DNA from: JAQBQB01 sp963846925
GTDB lineage: Bacteria; Gemmatimonadota; Gemmatimonadetes; Gemmatimonadales; Gemmatimonadaceae
Reading direction: 5' to 3'
Assembly: GCA_963846925.1 (NCBI GenBank)
Contig: CAWJXW010000005.1
Coordinates: 124,001-188,000, forward strand
Length of the DNA: 64,000 nt
In this document: one piece after another, positions 28,395-36,485 of the stretch
Position numbering within the stretch: the first letter of the stretch is position 1
How the letters are laid out: the number at the start of each line of letters is the position of its first letter
Notes under the pieces: generated by a model
Seen by the model: only the letters and a program-made list of their open reading frames with translations
Database searches by the model: none
What the model was told of the DNA's origin: nothing
Program-made: the position numbers and the translations under genes

Positions 28395-29882
28395 CTAGCG
28401 CATCCGCATGCCGGCGAGGCGCGCGGCGATCGAGTCCTGAACCATCTCGACGGACCGCACCGGCACCGTCCAGTTGTTCGACAGGAAGCTGAAGATCAGC
28501 ATGTGCTGATCGGCCGTCGTCACGTATCCGGACAGCGATCGCGACTGGGCGACCGAGCCGGTCTTCGCGTGGACGTTGCCCTCGGCTCGCGTCCCCTTCA
28601 TGCGATTCCGGATCGTGCCGTCCACACCGCCGATCGGCAGCGCGTCGTAGAACACCTGGAAGGTCGGCGCCTTGCGCATGGCGTCGAGAATTCTCACGAC
28701 GGTGCGCGGCGAGATGTAGTCGTAGCGCGCGAGACCGCTGCCGTCGCGCACGATGGCCTCGGACGGAACGGCCACGCCCCAGGACGCGATCTGCCGCCCG
28801 ACGACCGCGCGCGCGCTGTCGGCCGGCTTCGTGATCGCGACGGTGCGAAAGAGCATCTCGGCGATCTGGTTCTGCGACGGCTTCATGAGCGCCTTGAGGA
28901 TCTCGCTGAGCGGCGGCGACGTGAGCGTCGCGAGCGTGTCGATGCGCGCCGTCGTGTCCGCCCAGCCTTGATCGATCGTGATCCCCTTCTCGGCGAGTGC
29001 CTCCCCGACCGCCGCGGCGTATGCCGCGTCCGGATCGTGGTGCGTGACTTCGATCGTCGCCGAGTCGTGCACGCCGATCTGGCCTTGAAGGACGACGTCC
29101 CACGTCGTGCTGTCCTTCACCGCGCGCAGCGTGCGCGCCCGGCGCGCGCGCGTGGTGTCGGGGTTCGCCGCGACGGTGACGGCCATGTTTCGCACGCGCG
29201 GCACCGACCGCGCCGGCCTGACCTCGACTCGAACCGGCGCGCCCGGCGCGTCGCCGCCCCGCACGTGCAGCTCGCTGAACCCTTCATTGAAGAGGAGCTC
29301 GTCGATCGGCGCCGAGTAGGAGTCCTCGAAATCGTCGTACGTCCAGCCGTAGCCGAGCACTTCGCCGGGAAACGCGTCGCCGTACGGGACGATGCGGCCG
29401 GTGATGTGGCGGATGCCTCGTGAGGCGATCGAGTCGGCGATGGCGCGCAGCGGGAGCATCGCGTCGTGCATCATGTGGTCGCTGACGGACGGATCGCCGC
29501 GGCCGATGACGAGCAGGTCTCCGGTCAACGTGCCCTCGGCGATCGTCCCGCGCGCGAGAAACGACGTGCGGTAGCGATAGTCAGGGCCGAGCTGGGTCAG
29601 CGCCGTCGAGCTGGTGAGAATCTTCATGTTCGACGCGGGCATGAAGAGCTTGCCCGCGTTGCGCGAGTAGAGCGTGTCGCCCGACGACGGATCGACGATC
29701 AGGATTCCCCAATGCGCGTTCGAGAACTCGGGGGCGTCGGTGAGCGAGTCGATGTAGCGGCGAAGCCCGGGATCCCGGCCGAAGCTGATCGACGCCGGCG
29801 AGGCGGCGGTCGAGGGGCGACAGGCGAGCGTCGCGCCGAGGAGCACGGTCGCGGCGCGCAGGCGGGCAAGAGTGGACGTCAA
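28395..29882 (-). CDS. dacB: D-alanyl-D-alanine carboxypeptidase/endopeptidase (PBP4 family)
   Basis: The three penicillin-binding motifs are ASNMKI (SxxK, about 29622), SQNQIAEML (SxN) and HAKTGSVAQSRSLSGY (KTG). The size of about 495 residues fits PBP4, with the inserted domains between the first two motifs. It trims or cuts peptidoglycan peptides in the periplasm. TTG 29882 is preferred: it follows GGAG by seven bases and leaves a signal segment (ARLRAATVLLGATLACRPS), possibly lipidated. An ATG at 29948 overlapping the mobA stop is the alternative, but it would give a very long basic leader. Confidence 0.88.
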   Translation of the reverse strand: MTSTLARLRAATVLLGATLACRPSTAASPASISFGRDPGLRRYIDSLTDAPEFSNAHWGILIVDPSSGDTLYSRNAGKLFMPASNMKILTSSTALTQLGPDYRYRTSFLARGTIAEGTLTGDLLVIGRGDPSVSDHMMHDAMLPLRAIADSIASRGIRHITGRIVPYGDAFPGEVLGYGWTYDDFEDSYSAPIDELLFNEGFSELHVRGGDAPGAPVRVEVRPARSVPRVRNMAVTVAANPDTTRARRARTLRAVKDSTTWDVVLQGQIGVHDSATIEVTHHDPDAAYAAAVGEALAEKGITIDQGWADTTARIDTLATLTSPPLSEILKALMKPSQNQIAEMLFRTVAITKPADSARAVVGRQIASWGVAVPSEAIVRDGSGLARYDYISPRTVVRILDAMRKAPTFQVFYDALPIGGVDGTIRNRMKGTRAEGNVHAKTGSVAQSRSLSGYVTTADQHMLIFSFLSNNWTVPVRSVEMVQDSIAARLAGMRMR

Positions 29883-29922
29883 ACAGGAGCTCCGTGGGGG
29901 TGCGTGAACAATACGGCATCGC

Positions 29923-29940
29923 GCCTCGCGTTGGCGAGGC
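29923..29940 (-). other. Hairpin in the mobA-dacB junction
   Basis: GCCTCGC and GCGAGGC pair around a four-base loop just after the mobA stop on the transcribed strand. No T run follows. It occupies the spacer that would be untranslated if dacB starts at TTG 29882. Confidence 0.45.
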
Positions 29941-29944
29941 GGCG

Positions 29945-30568
29945 TCATGCGTCCGCCGTCATCCGCTCCGCCTTCTCGAGATCCGCGGGCGTGTTCACGT
30001 TGAAGAAGAGGCGCGCCGGGTCGCCGAAGCTTCTCAATTCGGCGCCGGCGACGCGCGATGCGTTGGGCAGCGCGCCGACGACGCTCGACATGCGAAAGTC
30101 GCCGCGAGCGATCGCGCGCTCGATGTCGGCGAGACACGCTGGGTCGTATGCGGCGCAGAAGGGCTCGGGTCCAGCCGGACTCTCCGGTATCGCCGCCGAC
30201 GCGCCCTCGCGCACGCGGCGCGCGAGGAGCGAGAGCAGTCCCGCGCTGACGAACGGCATGTCCCACGCGACGACGACCGCGATGCCATCGGCCGGAATCG
30301 ACGCGATGGCGGTGTGAAGCCCGACGACGCTGCCGCGCTCGGACCGAACGTCGCGGTGAACGGGAACACCGGCGAGCCACTGGTCGGCGTCCGGCGCGTT
30401 GGCGACGAGAACGATCTCCGGCGTCACGGCGCGAATCGCCGACGCCACCCGATCGATGATGCGAATGCCGCCGACCCGTCGCAGTCCCTTCGGCTCGCCG
30501 CCGAACCGCTCGTTCGCTCCGCCGGCGACGATGGCGCCCGTCACTCCGCGATGCGCGTCTCCGGACAC
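29945..30568 (-). CDS. mobA: Molybdenum cofactor guanylyltransferase MobA
   Basis: The opening VTGAIVAGGANERFGGEPKG is the MobA GTP-binding signature (L/IAGGxSxRxG with Lys). DADQWLAGVPVHRDV, VVAWDMPFVS (metal Asp) and the C-terminal FFNVNTPADLEKAE also fit. GTG 30568 gives 207 residues. A second GTG eight codons later would place the signature nearer the N terminus. It links GMP to Mo-molybdopterin and acts with MoeA. Confidence 0.9.
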   Translation of the reverse strand: MSGDAHRGVTGAIVAGGANERFGGEPKGLRRVGGIRIIDRVASAIRAVTPEIVLVANAPDADQWLAGVPVHRDVRSERGSVVGLHTAIASIPADGIAVVVAWDMPFVSAGLLSLLARRVREGASAAIPESPAGPEPFCAAYDPACLADIERAIARGDFRMSSVVGALPNASRVAGAELRSFGDPARLFFNVNTPADLEKAERMTADA

Positions 30569-30569
30569 G

Positions 30570-30986
30570 CTAGTCCGGCCGGTAGCTCGCCCGCAGGGTC
30601 CGGTCTTCGGCGATCGACACTTCTACCACGCGCACCGAGCCAAGCGCGGATTGTACGCGGTCGTGAATGAACCGGGCCAGCTCCTCGCCGGTAGGAATTT
30701 TCTTTCCGTCGGCGAATTCGGGCACGTCGAGGTTCACGTTGCGGTGGTCGAAGCGCGAGCGCACTTCGGCGTCGAGGACGCGGTCGAGCACCGCGAGATC
30801 CACGAGCATGCCCGTCCGCGGATCGACGTCGCCTGTCACGGTCACCTCGCAAACGTAGCTGTGCCCGTGATAGTTCTCGCGCGCGCAGAGCCCGAATACG
30901 CGCGCGTTTTCTTCCTCCGACCATTCGGGCCGCCGATAGCGGTGCGCGGCGGCGAAGGTGACGCGGCGAGTGAGGAAAGTCGGCAC
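30570..30986 (-). CDS. queD: 6-pyruvoyl-tetrahydropterin synthase / QueD family
   Basis: A 138-residue protein. The zinc site is FAAAHR plus YHGHSYVCEVTVTG, and the catalytic region is GMLVDLAVLDRVLD, FDHRNVNLDVPEF and GEELARFIHDRV. The active-site Cys lies in GLCARENYHGH. It makes 6-carboxytetrahydropterin for queuosine or, less likely, a pterin cofactor. No other queuosine gene is in view; its neighbours are molybdenum-cofactor genes. Confidence 0.9.
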   Translation of the reverse strand: MPTFLTRRVTFAAAHRYRRPEWSEEENARVFGLCARENYHGHSYVCEVTVTGDVDPRTGMLVDLAVLDRVLDAEVRSRFDHRNVNLDVPEFADGKKIPTGEELARFIHDRVQSALGSVRVVEVSIAEDRTLRASYRPD

Positions 30987-31003
30987 GCGTGAAGGTGCGC
31001 GGA

Positions 31004-31714
31004 TCAGAACAGGTAGGACAGGCCCAGCGTGAACGACGGGTTGTTCAGCCAGTAGGATTTTTCCAGATGCGTCGTCACGACCGCCGTTCCGCCGCTCGGC
31101 GCGGTGAAGTACGTCTGCGGATAGGAGATCGTGTACAACCGATCCTTCACATCGAAGCGAATCTGAAACTTGCCGCCGGGCACGTAGCGGATTCCGGCGC
31201 TTCCATTGAACGTGAACCGCGTCCCGAAGAGAAAGCCGCCGGAGTCGGGTTGCGATCGGAGATCGGAGATCAATCCAACGCCTCCACCAAGCTCCGGAAC
31301 GAGGTGATGCCAGCTCTTCTCCCCCGTCAGGCTGATGCCGAGTCCGACGTCAGCCGTGTAGAGCGGTCGCGACGCCTGTCCGAGATCGCGGAGCGTCCCC
31401 GACTTGAGCGGGTTGATGAGGTTCCGGTCCGACGAGATGTACGCGACTTCGCCCGTGATGTGCGCCGGGCCGCCGGCGCGCCACTCGTAGTGGACGCCGG
31501 AAATGGGACCGCTCTGCGGGCCGACGTCGGCGATGTCGCGGTGCGCGTGATACATGCCGCCGATGAACGTCAGCTCCTGCGAAAATGGAAGGTCGACGTA
31601 GGGGCTGCTCGCCGGCGGATAACCGACCCGCGTGCCTTGCGCGGCGAGTCGGCCGCCGGCCGACAGCAACGTGACAGCCGCGATCGCACCGATCGACGCT
31701 CGCAATCTCGTCAT
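31004..31714 (-). CDS. Putative outer-membrane beta-barrel protein
   Basis: ATG 31714 overlaps the gpmI stop (ATGA). A signal peptide (RASIGAIAAVTLLSAGGRLA, cut before QG) precedes about 210 residues of alternating hydrophobic strands, for example LTFIGGMYHAHRDI, FNGSAGIRYVPGGKFQIRFD and PSFTLGLSYLF. The terminal Phe fits the Bam-recognised end of outer-membrane proteins. No family is recognised. Confidence 0.75.
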   Translation of the reverse strand: MTRLRASIGAIAAVTLLSAGGRLAAQGTRVGYPPASSPYVDLPFSQELTFIGGMYHAHRDIADVGPQSGPISGVHYEWRAGGPAHITGEVAYISSDRNLINPLKSGTLRDLGQASRPLYTADVGLGISLTGEKSWHHLVPELGGGVGLISDLRSQPDSGGFLFGTRFTFNGSAGIRYVPGGKFQIRFDVKDRLYTISYPQTYFTAPSGGTAVVTTHLEKSYWLNNPSFTLGLSYLF

Positions 31715-33264
31715 TGCGCGTATGCTCCCTGGCGAAGGTCGATGCCGGTCATCTCGGACGGCTGCTCGAGTCCGAGCAATGAGAGCAGGGTGGGGCCGAC
31801 GTCGCAAAGCGCGCCCCCCGACCGCAGCGGTGATTTGGCTTCGTGATCGACGATGATGAATGGCACTGGGCTGGTGGTGTGGGCCGTGTGCGGCCCGCCG
31901 GTTTCGGGATCGATCATAAGTTCGCAGTTACCGTGATCCGCCGTGACTAGCAATCGCGTCCCGCTCGACTCGGCCGCCTTCAGCACGCGCGCGAGACACG
32001 AGTCGACCGTCTCGACGGCCTTGATGGTCGCCGGGAGCGAGCCGGTGTGTCCCACCATGTCGGCGTTGGCGTAGTTGCAAAGAATGAACTCGTGCTCGCG
32101 CTCTTCGATCGCATTGCAGAGCACGTCCGTCACCCCCGGCGCGCTCATCTCGGGCATGAGGTCGTACGTCGCGACCTTCTGACTCGGGACGAGCAGGCGA
32201 TCCTCGCACGGAAATGGAGTCTCCACGCCGCCGTTGAAGAAGTAAGTCACGTGCGCGTATTTCTCCGTCTCGGCGGTGCGGAACTGCCGCATGGCGGCTT
32301 TGGACACCACTTCGCCCACGATGTTCGCCATCGTCTGGGGCGGAAAGGCCACCGGAACGTCGAACGTCCTGTCATACGACGTCATCGTCGCGACGTGCAG
32401 CGAGGGGCGTCCGCTCACGTCGAAGCCATCGAACGACGGGTCGGTCAGCGCGCGCACGATCTGCCGCATACGGTCCGCGCGGAAGTTGAAGCAAATCACG
32501 GAGTCGCCGTCGCGCATCGTCGCGACCGGCTGGCCGTCATGGACGATCACCGTGGGCGTGATGAACTCGTCGGTTTCGCTCCGTTCGTAGGCCTCGCTGA
32601 TCACGCGCAGCGGATCGGTGCCCGTGGGACCGACGCCCTGGACGGCGGCGCGGTACCACTTCTCGATGCGATCCCACCGCTTGTCGCGGTCCATGCCGAA
32701 ATAGCGGCCGCCGAGGCTGGCGACAGAGGCCCGTCCGGCCACTTTGCCGAGCAGCTCGCGCATGAAGCCGAGTGAAGAGCGCGGCATCGTGTCGCGGCCG
32801 TCGAGCAGGGCGTGAATGGCGACGCGCGGTACCCGACGCCGCGCGCAGAGCTCGACGAGGGCCACCAGGTGCCCGTCGAGCGCGTGGACGCCCCCGTTTC
32901 CGATCAAGCCCACCAGGTGAACCGTGCCCCCCGTTCGAACCGCGTTGTCGCACGCCCCGACGAACGCGCGATTCTCGAAGAACGAACCGTCGCGGATCGA
33001 TTCGCCGATGCGAACCAGATCCTGCGACACGACGCGGCCGGCTCCGAGGTTCAAGTGGCCGACCTCGCTATTTCCCATCTGTCCCTCGGGCAGCCCGACC
33101 GCACGGCCCGACGCCGACAGCAGCGTCCACGGGTATTGGTCGATGAGGCCATCCCAGGTGGGCGTGTCGGCGAGCGCGATGGCATTGCCATCGCGCTCGC
33201 GGCGATATCCCCATCCGTCGAGCACTATGAGCGCAACTGGGGCGGGGGCGTTACTGCTGGGCAC
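31711..33264 (-). CDS. gpmI: 2,3-bisphosphoglycerate-independent phosphoglycerate mutase
   Basis: GTG 33264 starts a 517-residue protein of normal family length. Signatures are VALIVLDGWGYRRERDGNAI, the phosphoserine site GQMGNSEVGHLNLGAGRVVS, GRDTMPRSS, YFGMDRDKRWDR, NFRADRMRQI, FFNGGVETPFPCEDR and the C-terminal metal site NYANADMVGHTG and VTADHGNCE. It interconverts 3- and 2-phosphoglycerate in glycolysis. It is co-transcribed with the outer-membrane protein gene. Confidence 0.96.
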   Translation of the reverse strand: MPSSNAPAPVALIVLDGWGYRRERDGNAIALADTPTWDGLIDQYPWTLLSASGRAVGLPEGQMGNSEVGHLNLGAGRVVSQDLVRIGESIRDGSFFENRAFVGACDNAVRTGGTVHLVGLIGNGGVHALDGHLVALVELCARRRVPRVAIHALLDGRDTMPRSSLGFMRELLGKVAGRASVASLGGRYFGMDRDKRWDRIEKWYRAAVQGVGPTGTDPLRVISEAYERSETDEFITPTVIVHDGQPVATMRDGDSVICFNFRADRMRQIVRALTDPSFDGFDVSGRPSLHVATMTSYDRTFDVPVAFPPQTMANIVGEVVSKAAMRQFRTAETEKYAHVTYFFNGGVETPFPCEDRLLVPSQKVATYDLMPEMSAPGVTDVLCNAIEEREHEFILCNYANADMVGHTGSLPATIKAVETVDSCLARVLKAAESSGTRLLVTADHGNCELMIDPETGGPHTAHTTSPVPFIIVDHEAKSPLRSGGALCDVGPTLLSLLGLEQPSEMTGIDLRQGAYAQ

Positions 33265-33458
33265 GGTTCACTGGAACGAGGATGAAAACGACGAGCCCGA
33301 AATCTATTGCCCGACGTTCGCGCAGTGGAACGGAATGAAAACAAATGGGTTGACTAATATGTCCTACCTGTTGCATTTGTAGTTCGCAGCTTATGATGGC
33401 CGGGGCCGTCAAGGCGCAGTGAGTTCCCTCCACGCCCGGGTCAGCCAAAAATTCGCCG
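33265..33458. other. Divergent promoter region between gpmI and the M15 genes
   Basis: These 194 bases are visibly more AT-rich than their surroundings and hold no gene. TTGACT at 33350-33355 and TTATGAT near 33391 on the plus strand are possible promoter elements for the M15 pair, but no pair has ideal spacing. The region must also serve gpmI in the other direction. Confidence 0.4.
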
Positions 33459-34463
33459 ATGTCGAATCGAATTCGCTCCACCGCGACGTTCATCGCGCTG
33501 GGCGCCACGCTGAGCCTTTCCTTCGCTGCAGCGGGCCCCCGCCGAGTTGACGCGCGCCCCGCACCCACCGAAGCGGTCTCCGCCCCTCAGCACGCCGCGG
33601 CGGCGACCCTCGCGCGCGGCGACTCCACGCAGCCCTCGGCCTCGACCATTTCGCGTTTCGCCGACGCGCTTCGCGGACTGAGCGGCAGCCTGTTCGCCCG
33701 CTTCGTTTCGCCCGCCGTAAGGACGCCGGCCGTGCCCGCGTTCGCCGCGATGTTCGGCGATTCGAGCCTGACGCGACCCGGGATGTATCCGATCGCGCCT
33801 CTCGCGCGTCCCTTTGCGTTCATCACGATGCATCCGTTCGCGGAGAAGCGTGGAATGAAGCTGGGTTCGTACCGTCTTGGCTTCTGGCCCGCGGAGAGGC
33901 ACGCGGTCAGGTCGCCCGCGTACGCCAACCCCGAGGGATTCATCGAAGTCACGCAAGCGAACGTGAACACCCCGGTCTCGGAACACTTCAGGCTTGGCGA
34001 CTTCCTCACTCACGATCAGGCCGACGTTTGGCCGAAGTATCTGGTGCTCAACGACAAGCTGATCGACAAGCTCGAGCTGGTGTGGCAGGAGCTTCAGCGA
34101 GAAGGCGTCCCCGTGAAGCACATGTCGATCATGAGCGGCTTCCGGACGCCGTGGTACAACGCAAATGGCGGCTCCACGGGCGGCCGCGCCGAGCAAAGTC
34201 GGCACATGTACGGCGACGCGTCCGACGTCTTCGTCGACAACGACGGCAGGGGCCGGATGTCGGATCTGAACCGCGACGGCAGAGTCGACTGGCGCGACTC
34301 GAGGGTGATCGCCAACGCGGCCGATCGCGTGGGCAAGGAGCATCCGGAGCTCGTCGGCGGAGAGGGCGTGTACCCCGGCAGTTCATCCCACGGACCCTTC
34401 ACGCACATTGACGTGCGCGGCTCCTCGGCCCACTGGGGCCTGGGACGGGGGGCCGGCGAATGA
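33459..34463 (+). CDS. Secreted M15-type (D,D-carboxypeptidase-like) peptidase with calcium-loop-like insert, copy 1
   Basis: A 334-residue protein with a signal peptide (TFIALGATLSLSFAAAGPRR). The peptidase part has SEHFRLGDFLTHDQ, MSIMSGFRTPWYN and the zinc motifs SRHMYGDASDVF (HxxxxxxD, about residue 248) and HIDVRGSSAHWG (about 315). Between them is VDNDGRGRMSDLNRDGRVDW (about 258-277), which contains two DxDxDG-like or dockerin-like loops. It probably cuts peptidoglycan peptides in the periplasm. It overlaps copy 2 by four bases. Confidence 0.8.
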   Translation: MSNRIRSTATFIALGATLSLSFAAAGPRRVDARPAPTEAVSAPQHAAAATLARGDSTQPSASTISRFADALRGLSGSLFARFVSPAVRTPAVPAFAAMFGDSSLTRPGMYPIAPLARPFAFITMHPFAEKRGMKLGSYRLGFWPAERHAVRSPAYANPEGFIEVTQANVNTPVSEHFRLGDFLTHDQADVWPKYLVLNDKLIDKLELVWQELQREGVPVKHMSIMSGFRTPWYNANGGSTGGRAEQSRHMYGDASDVFVDNDGRGRMSDLNRDGRVDWRDSRVIANAADRVGKEHPELVGGEGVYPGSSSHGPFTHIDVRGSSAHWGLGRGAGE

Positions 34464-35509
34464 TACTCGTCCGCGGCGCAAAGCTCGCCACGAGGATCGA
34501 TCGCGCGCGCGTGAGCGCATTCGCGGCAATCGTCGTGTCGGGGTTTGGCGTCGCGGCGTTTTACAGCCCCGCTCCCGCGCCGACCGCGCCCTTCGCGGCG
34601 ATCGCCGGAGAAGGGATCGCCGCGGGCGCGTCGCTCAACGCGTTCGGCGCGAGCCACGAAGTACGAGTGCGCGTCTCCCTGCCCGAGCAGCGCGTCGAGT
34701 TTCCGGTTCAGGTTGGCGGTGACATCGAATCGCTCACGTACGAGTGGATTCGTGAGGGCGACTCGGTCGGCGTAGAGCTCCCGCAGCCGCTCAACGGCGC
34801 GGATTTCTCGGCGCCGCGGCGCCCCGGTTTCTACCACCTGGCGATCGAACGCGGCACATCGCGACAGATCCTGCCCGAGCCGACGCTCGTCGTGCTCGTG
34901 CCGTTCTCGCGCAAGGTCGGCAGCATGCTCAACGGCTATCGCATCGGGACGTACGTCGCCGAGCGATTCGCCCAGCACGATCATCCGCCCGGCTTCGTCG
35001 AGGTCGCGCAGGGCGACGTCGATCTCAAAGTCAGCGAGCATTTGCGCCTCGGCGACTTCATCACGCACGACCATCAGGACGAGGTCTGGCCGAAGTACGT
35101 CGCGCTCAACCCGCGGTTGCTCGATAAGCTCGAGCTGGTGCTCGCCAAGCTCGGCACGCACGCGCGCATGGCGAGCGCGAACACGGACGGCTCGGGGGAG
35201 GACCCGGCGAACGAAGTCGCGTTCGACGTGCACAGCGGCTACCGCACGCCCGCGCACAACGACGGCGTGTGGCGCGCGGCGACCGACAGCCGGCACGAGT
35301 ACGGCGATGCCGCGGATCTTGCAATCGACGCCGACGGCGACGGCCGGGTGACGTTGCGCGACGAACTCCTCGTCGCGCGTGCCGTGGACGAAGTCGAAGC
35401 TGAGCACCCCGATTTGGTGGGCGGGCTCGGCCTGTACGTCAGCGGACGGTACAACACGCCGTACGTTCATATCGACGCGCGCGGCACTCGCAGTCGCTGG
35501 CGCGGCTGA
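34460..35509 (+). CDS. Secreted M15-type peptidase with calcium-loop-like insert, copy 2
   Basis: A 349-residue paralogue of the previous gene, coupled through ATGA. A membrane or signal segment (AFAAIVVSGFGVAAFY) is followed by a beta-rich domain (ASHEVRVRVSLPEQRVEFPV) lacking in copy 1. The peptidase part follows: SEHLRLGDFITHDHQDEVWP, DVHSGYRTPAHN, SRHEYGDAADLAIDADGDGR and HIDARGTRSRW. The IDADGDGRVTLRDE loop fits one EF-hand or dockerin calcium loop. Together the pair suggests two related wall hydrolases that differ in anchoring or targeting. Confidence 0.8.
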   Translation: MILVRGAKLATRIDRARVSAFAAIVVSGFGVAAFYSPAPAPTAPFAAIAGEGIAAGASLNAFGASHEVRVRVSLPEQRVEFPVQVGGDIESLTYEWIREGDSVGVELPQPLNGADFSAPRRPGFYHLAIERGTSRQILPEPTLVVLVPFSRKVGSMLNGYRIGTYVAERFAQHDHPPGFVEVAQGDVDLKVSEHLRLGDFITHDHQDEVWPKYVALNPRLLDKLELVLAKLGTHARMASANTDGSGEDPANEVAFDVHSGYRTPAHNDGVWRAATDSRHEYGDAADLAIDADGDGRVTLRDELLVARAVDEVEAEHPDLVGGLGLYVSGRYNTPYVHIDARGTRSRWRG

Positions 35510-35552
35510 CGGGGTTGACGTAGGTCTCGCGCGGCTCCCGATTTGAGAGACG

Positions 35553-35969
35553 ATGAACGAGCACCTGCGCGACCGGATCCTCCGAAAACTGGAAACACTG
35601 CCCGACGAGCGCGGTTATCAGGTGCTCGACTTCGTCGAGTTCCTGGAATCGAAGTACGCGGAGCGGGCTTCGCCGACGGCCAGCACGTTCACGCGATTCA
35701 CGGAAGCGATCGAGGATCAGCTTCGCGCCGGTCGCGTATCGGCGAGCGCGATCGCCGAGACCGTCGGCTTCATGAATCGCGCGGCGAACGTGCTGAACAG
35801 CGCGCTCGAGACCGGCAAGTCGATGGCGAGTGAACTGGTCAGTTCCTCTCGCCCCGCTCCGCCTTCGACCGCGCCGTCCACGGCGCCGCCGCCGCCCGCG
35901 ACGGGAGACTCGGCATCGTCGCCCGCGCGCGATATCCAGGAGCCGGGCGCGTCGGGAGAGAAACTATGA
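35553..35969 (+). CDS. Hypothetical protein with DUF2281-like N terminus
   Basis: A 138-residue protein. The opening LRDRILRKLETLPDERGYQV and LDFVEFLESKY resembles the DUF2281 antitoxin-like helix pair. A helical middle (RAGRVSASAIAETVGFMNRA) leads to a disordered Pro/Ser/Thr tail (SSRPAPPSTAPSTAPPPPAT). It overlaps the YkvA gene by four bases. No toxin partner is visible, so an antitoxin role is not supported. Confidence 0.65.
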   Translation: MNEHLRDRILRKLETLPDERGYQVLDFVEFLESKYAERASPTASTFTRFTEAIEDQLRAGRVSASAIAETVGFMNRAANVLNSALETGKSMASELVSSSRPAPPSTAPSTAPPPPATGDSASSPARDIQEPGASGEKL

Positions 35970-36424
35970 GAGCGCGACACGGATCGGCCGCGCGCGCGCA
36001 GCGCGCGGTACGCGAGGAAGAGGAGCGGGAGGTTCGCGCGCCTCGCACCGGCGCCAAGCGCACGGTGATGTATTACGTGCGCCAGCTGCCCGCGTACCTT
36101 CGCTTGCTCGGCGGGCTGCTCGTGGACAAACGCGTCGCGATATTCGACAAGCTTCTCGTCGCGGGCGCGGTCCTGTATATCGTGTCGCCGATCGACCTCA
36201 TACCGGATTTCATTCCGTTCTTCGGCGAGATCGACGACCTGTTTCTTCTCGTGCTCGCGCTCCAGCACCTGATCAACAACGCGGGCCGAAAGGTGGTGCT
36301 CGACCACTGGACCGGCGATCCCGTGGACCTCGCGGATCTCAACCTGAAAAGCGCGTTGGCGGCGGCGGCGTTCTTCCTTCCCAAGCGAATTCGCCGGCGG
36401 CTACGCGTGATCGGACGGCTTTAG
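35966..36424 (+). CDS. YkvA-family (DUF1232) membrane protein
   Basis: A 152-residue protein. After a charged N terminus (REEEEREVRAPRTGAKRTVM) comes the DUF1232 core DKLLVAGAVLYIVSPIDLIP and DFIPFFGEIDDLFLLVLALQ, the family signature. The C terminus is hydrophobic then basic (AAAAFFLPKRIRRRLRVIG). Function of the family is unknown. It is coupled to the preceding helical protein, and guaB follows 61 bases later. Confidence 0.88.
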   Translation: MRARHGSAARAQRAVREEEEREVRAPRTGAKRTVMYYVRQLPAYLRLLGGLLVDKRVAIFDKLLVAGAVLYIVSPIDLIPDFIPFFGEIDDLFLLVLALQHLINNAGRKVVLDHWTGDPVDLADLNLKSALAAAAFFLPKRIRRRLRVIGRL

Positions 36425-36485
36425 GCGGCTCGCGGGGTTGCCCGCGCGGGCTACCATCCATTCGGAGCCGCGCCTATTTTTCACC

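Noticed and set aside
27139..30380. Very long antisense or alternative-frame open frames (for example 29103-27139 upstream part, 30380-28395 upstream part, 23588-21579)
   Set aside because: They run through known genes in other frames; high GC makes stops rare. Their products are Arg/Ala-rich and show no domain.
33350..33397. Promoter from TTGACT 33350 or TTGCAT 33371 with TATGAT 33392
   Set aside because: Spacings of about 36 and 15 bases are not standard; kept only as a general control region.
35553..36424. Toxin-antitoxin pair (DUF2281-like plus neighbour)
   Set aside because: The neighbour is a YkvA-family membrane protein, not a toxin.
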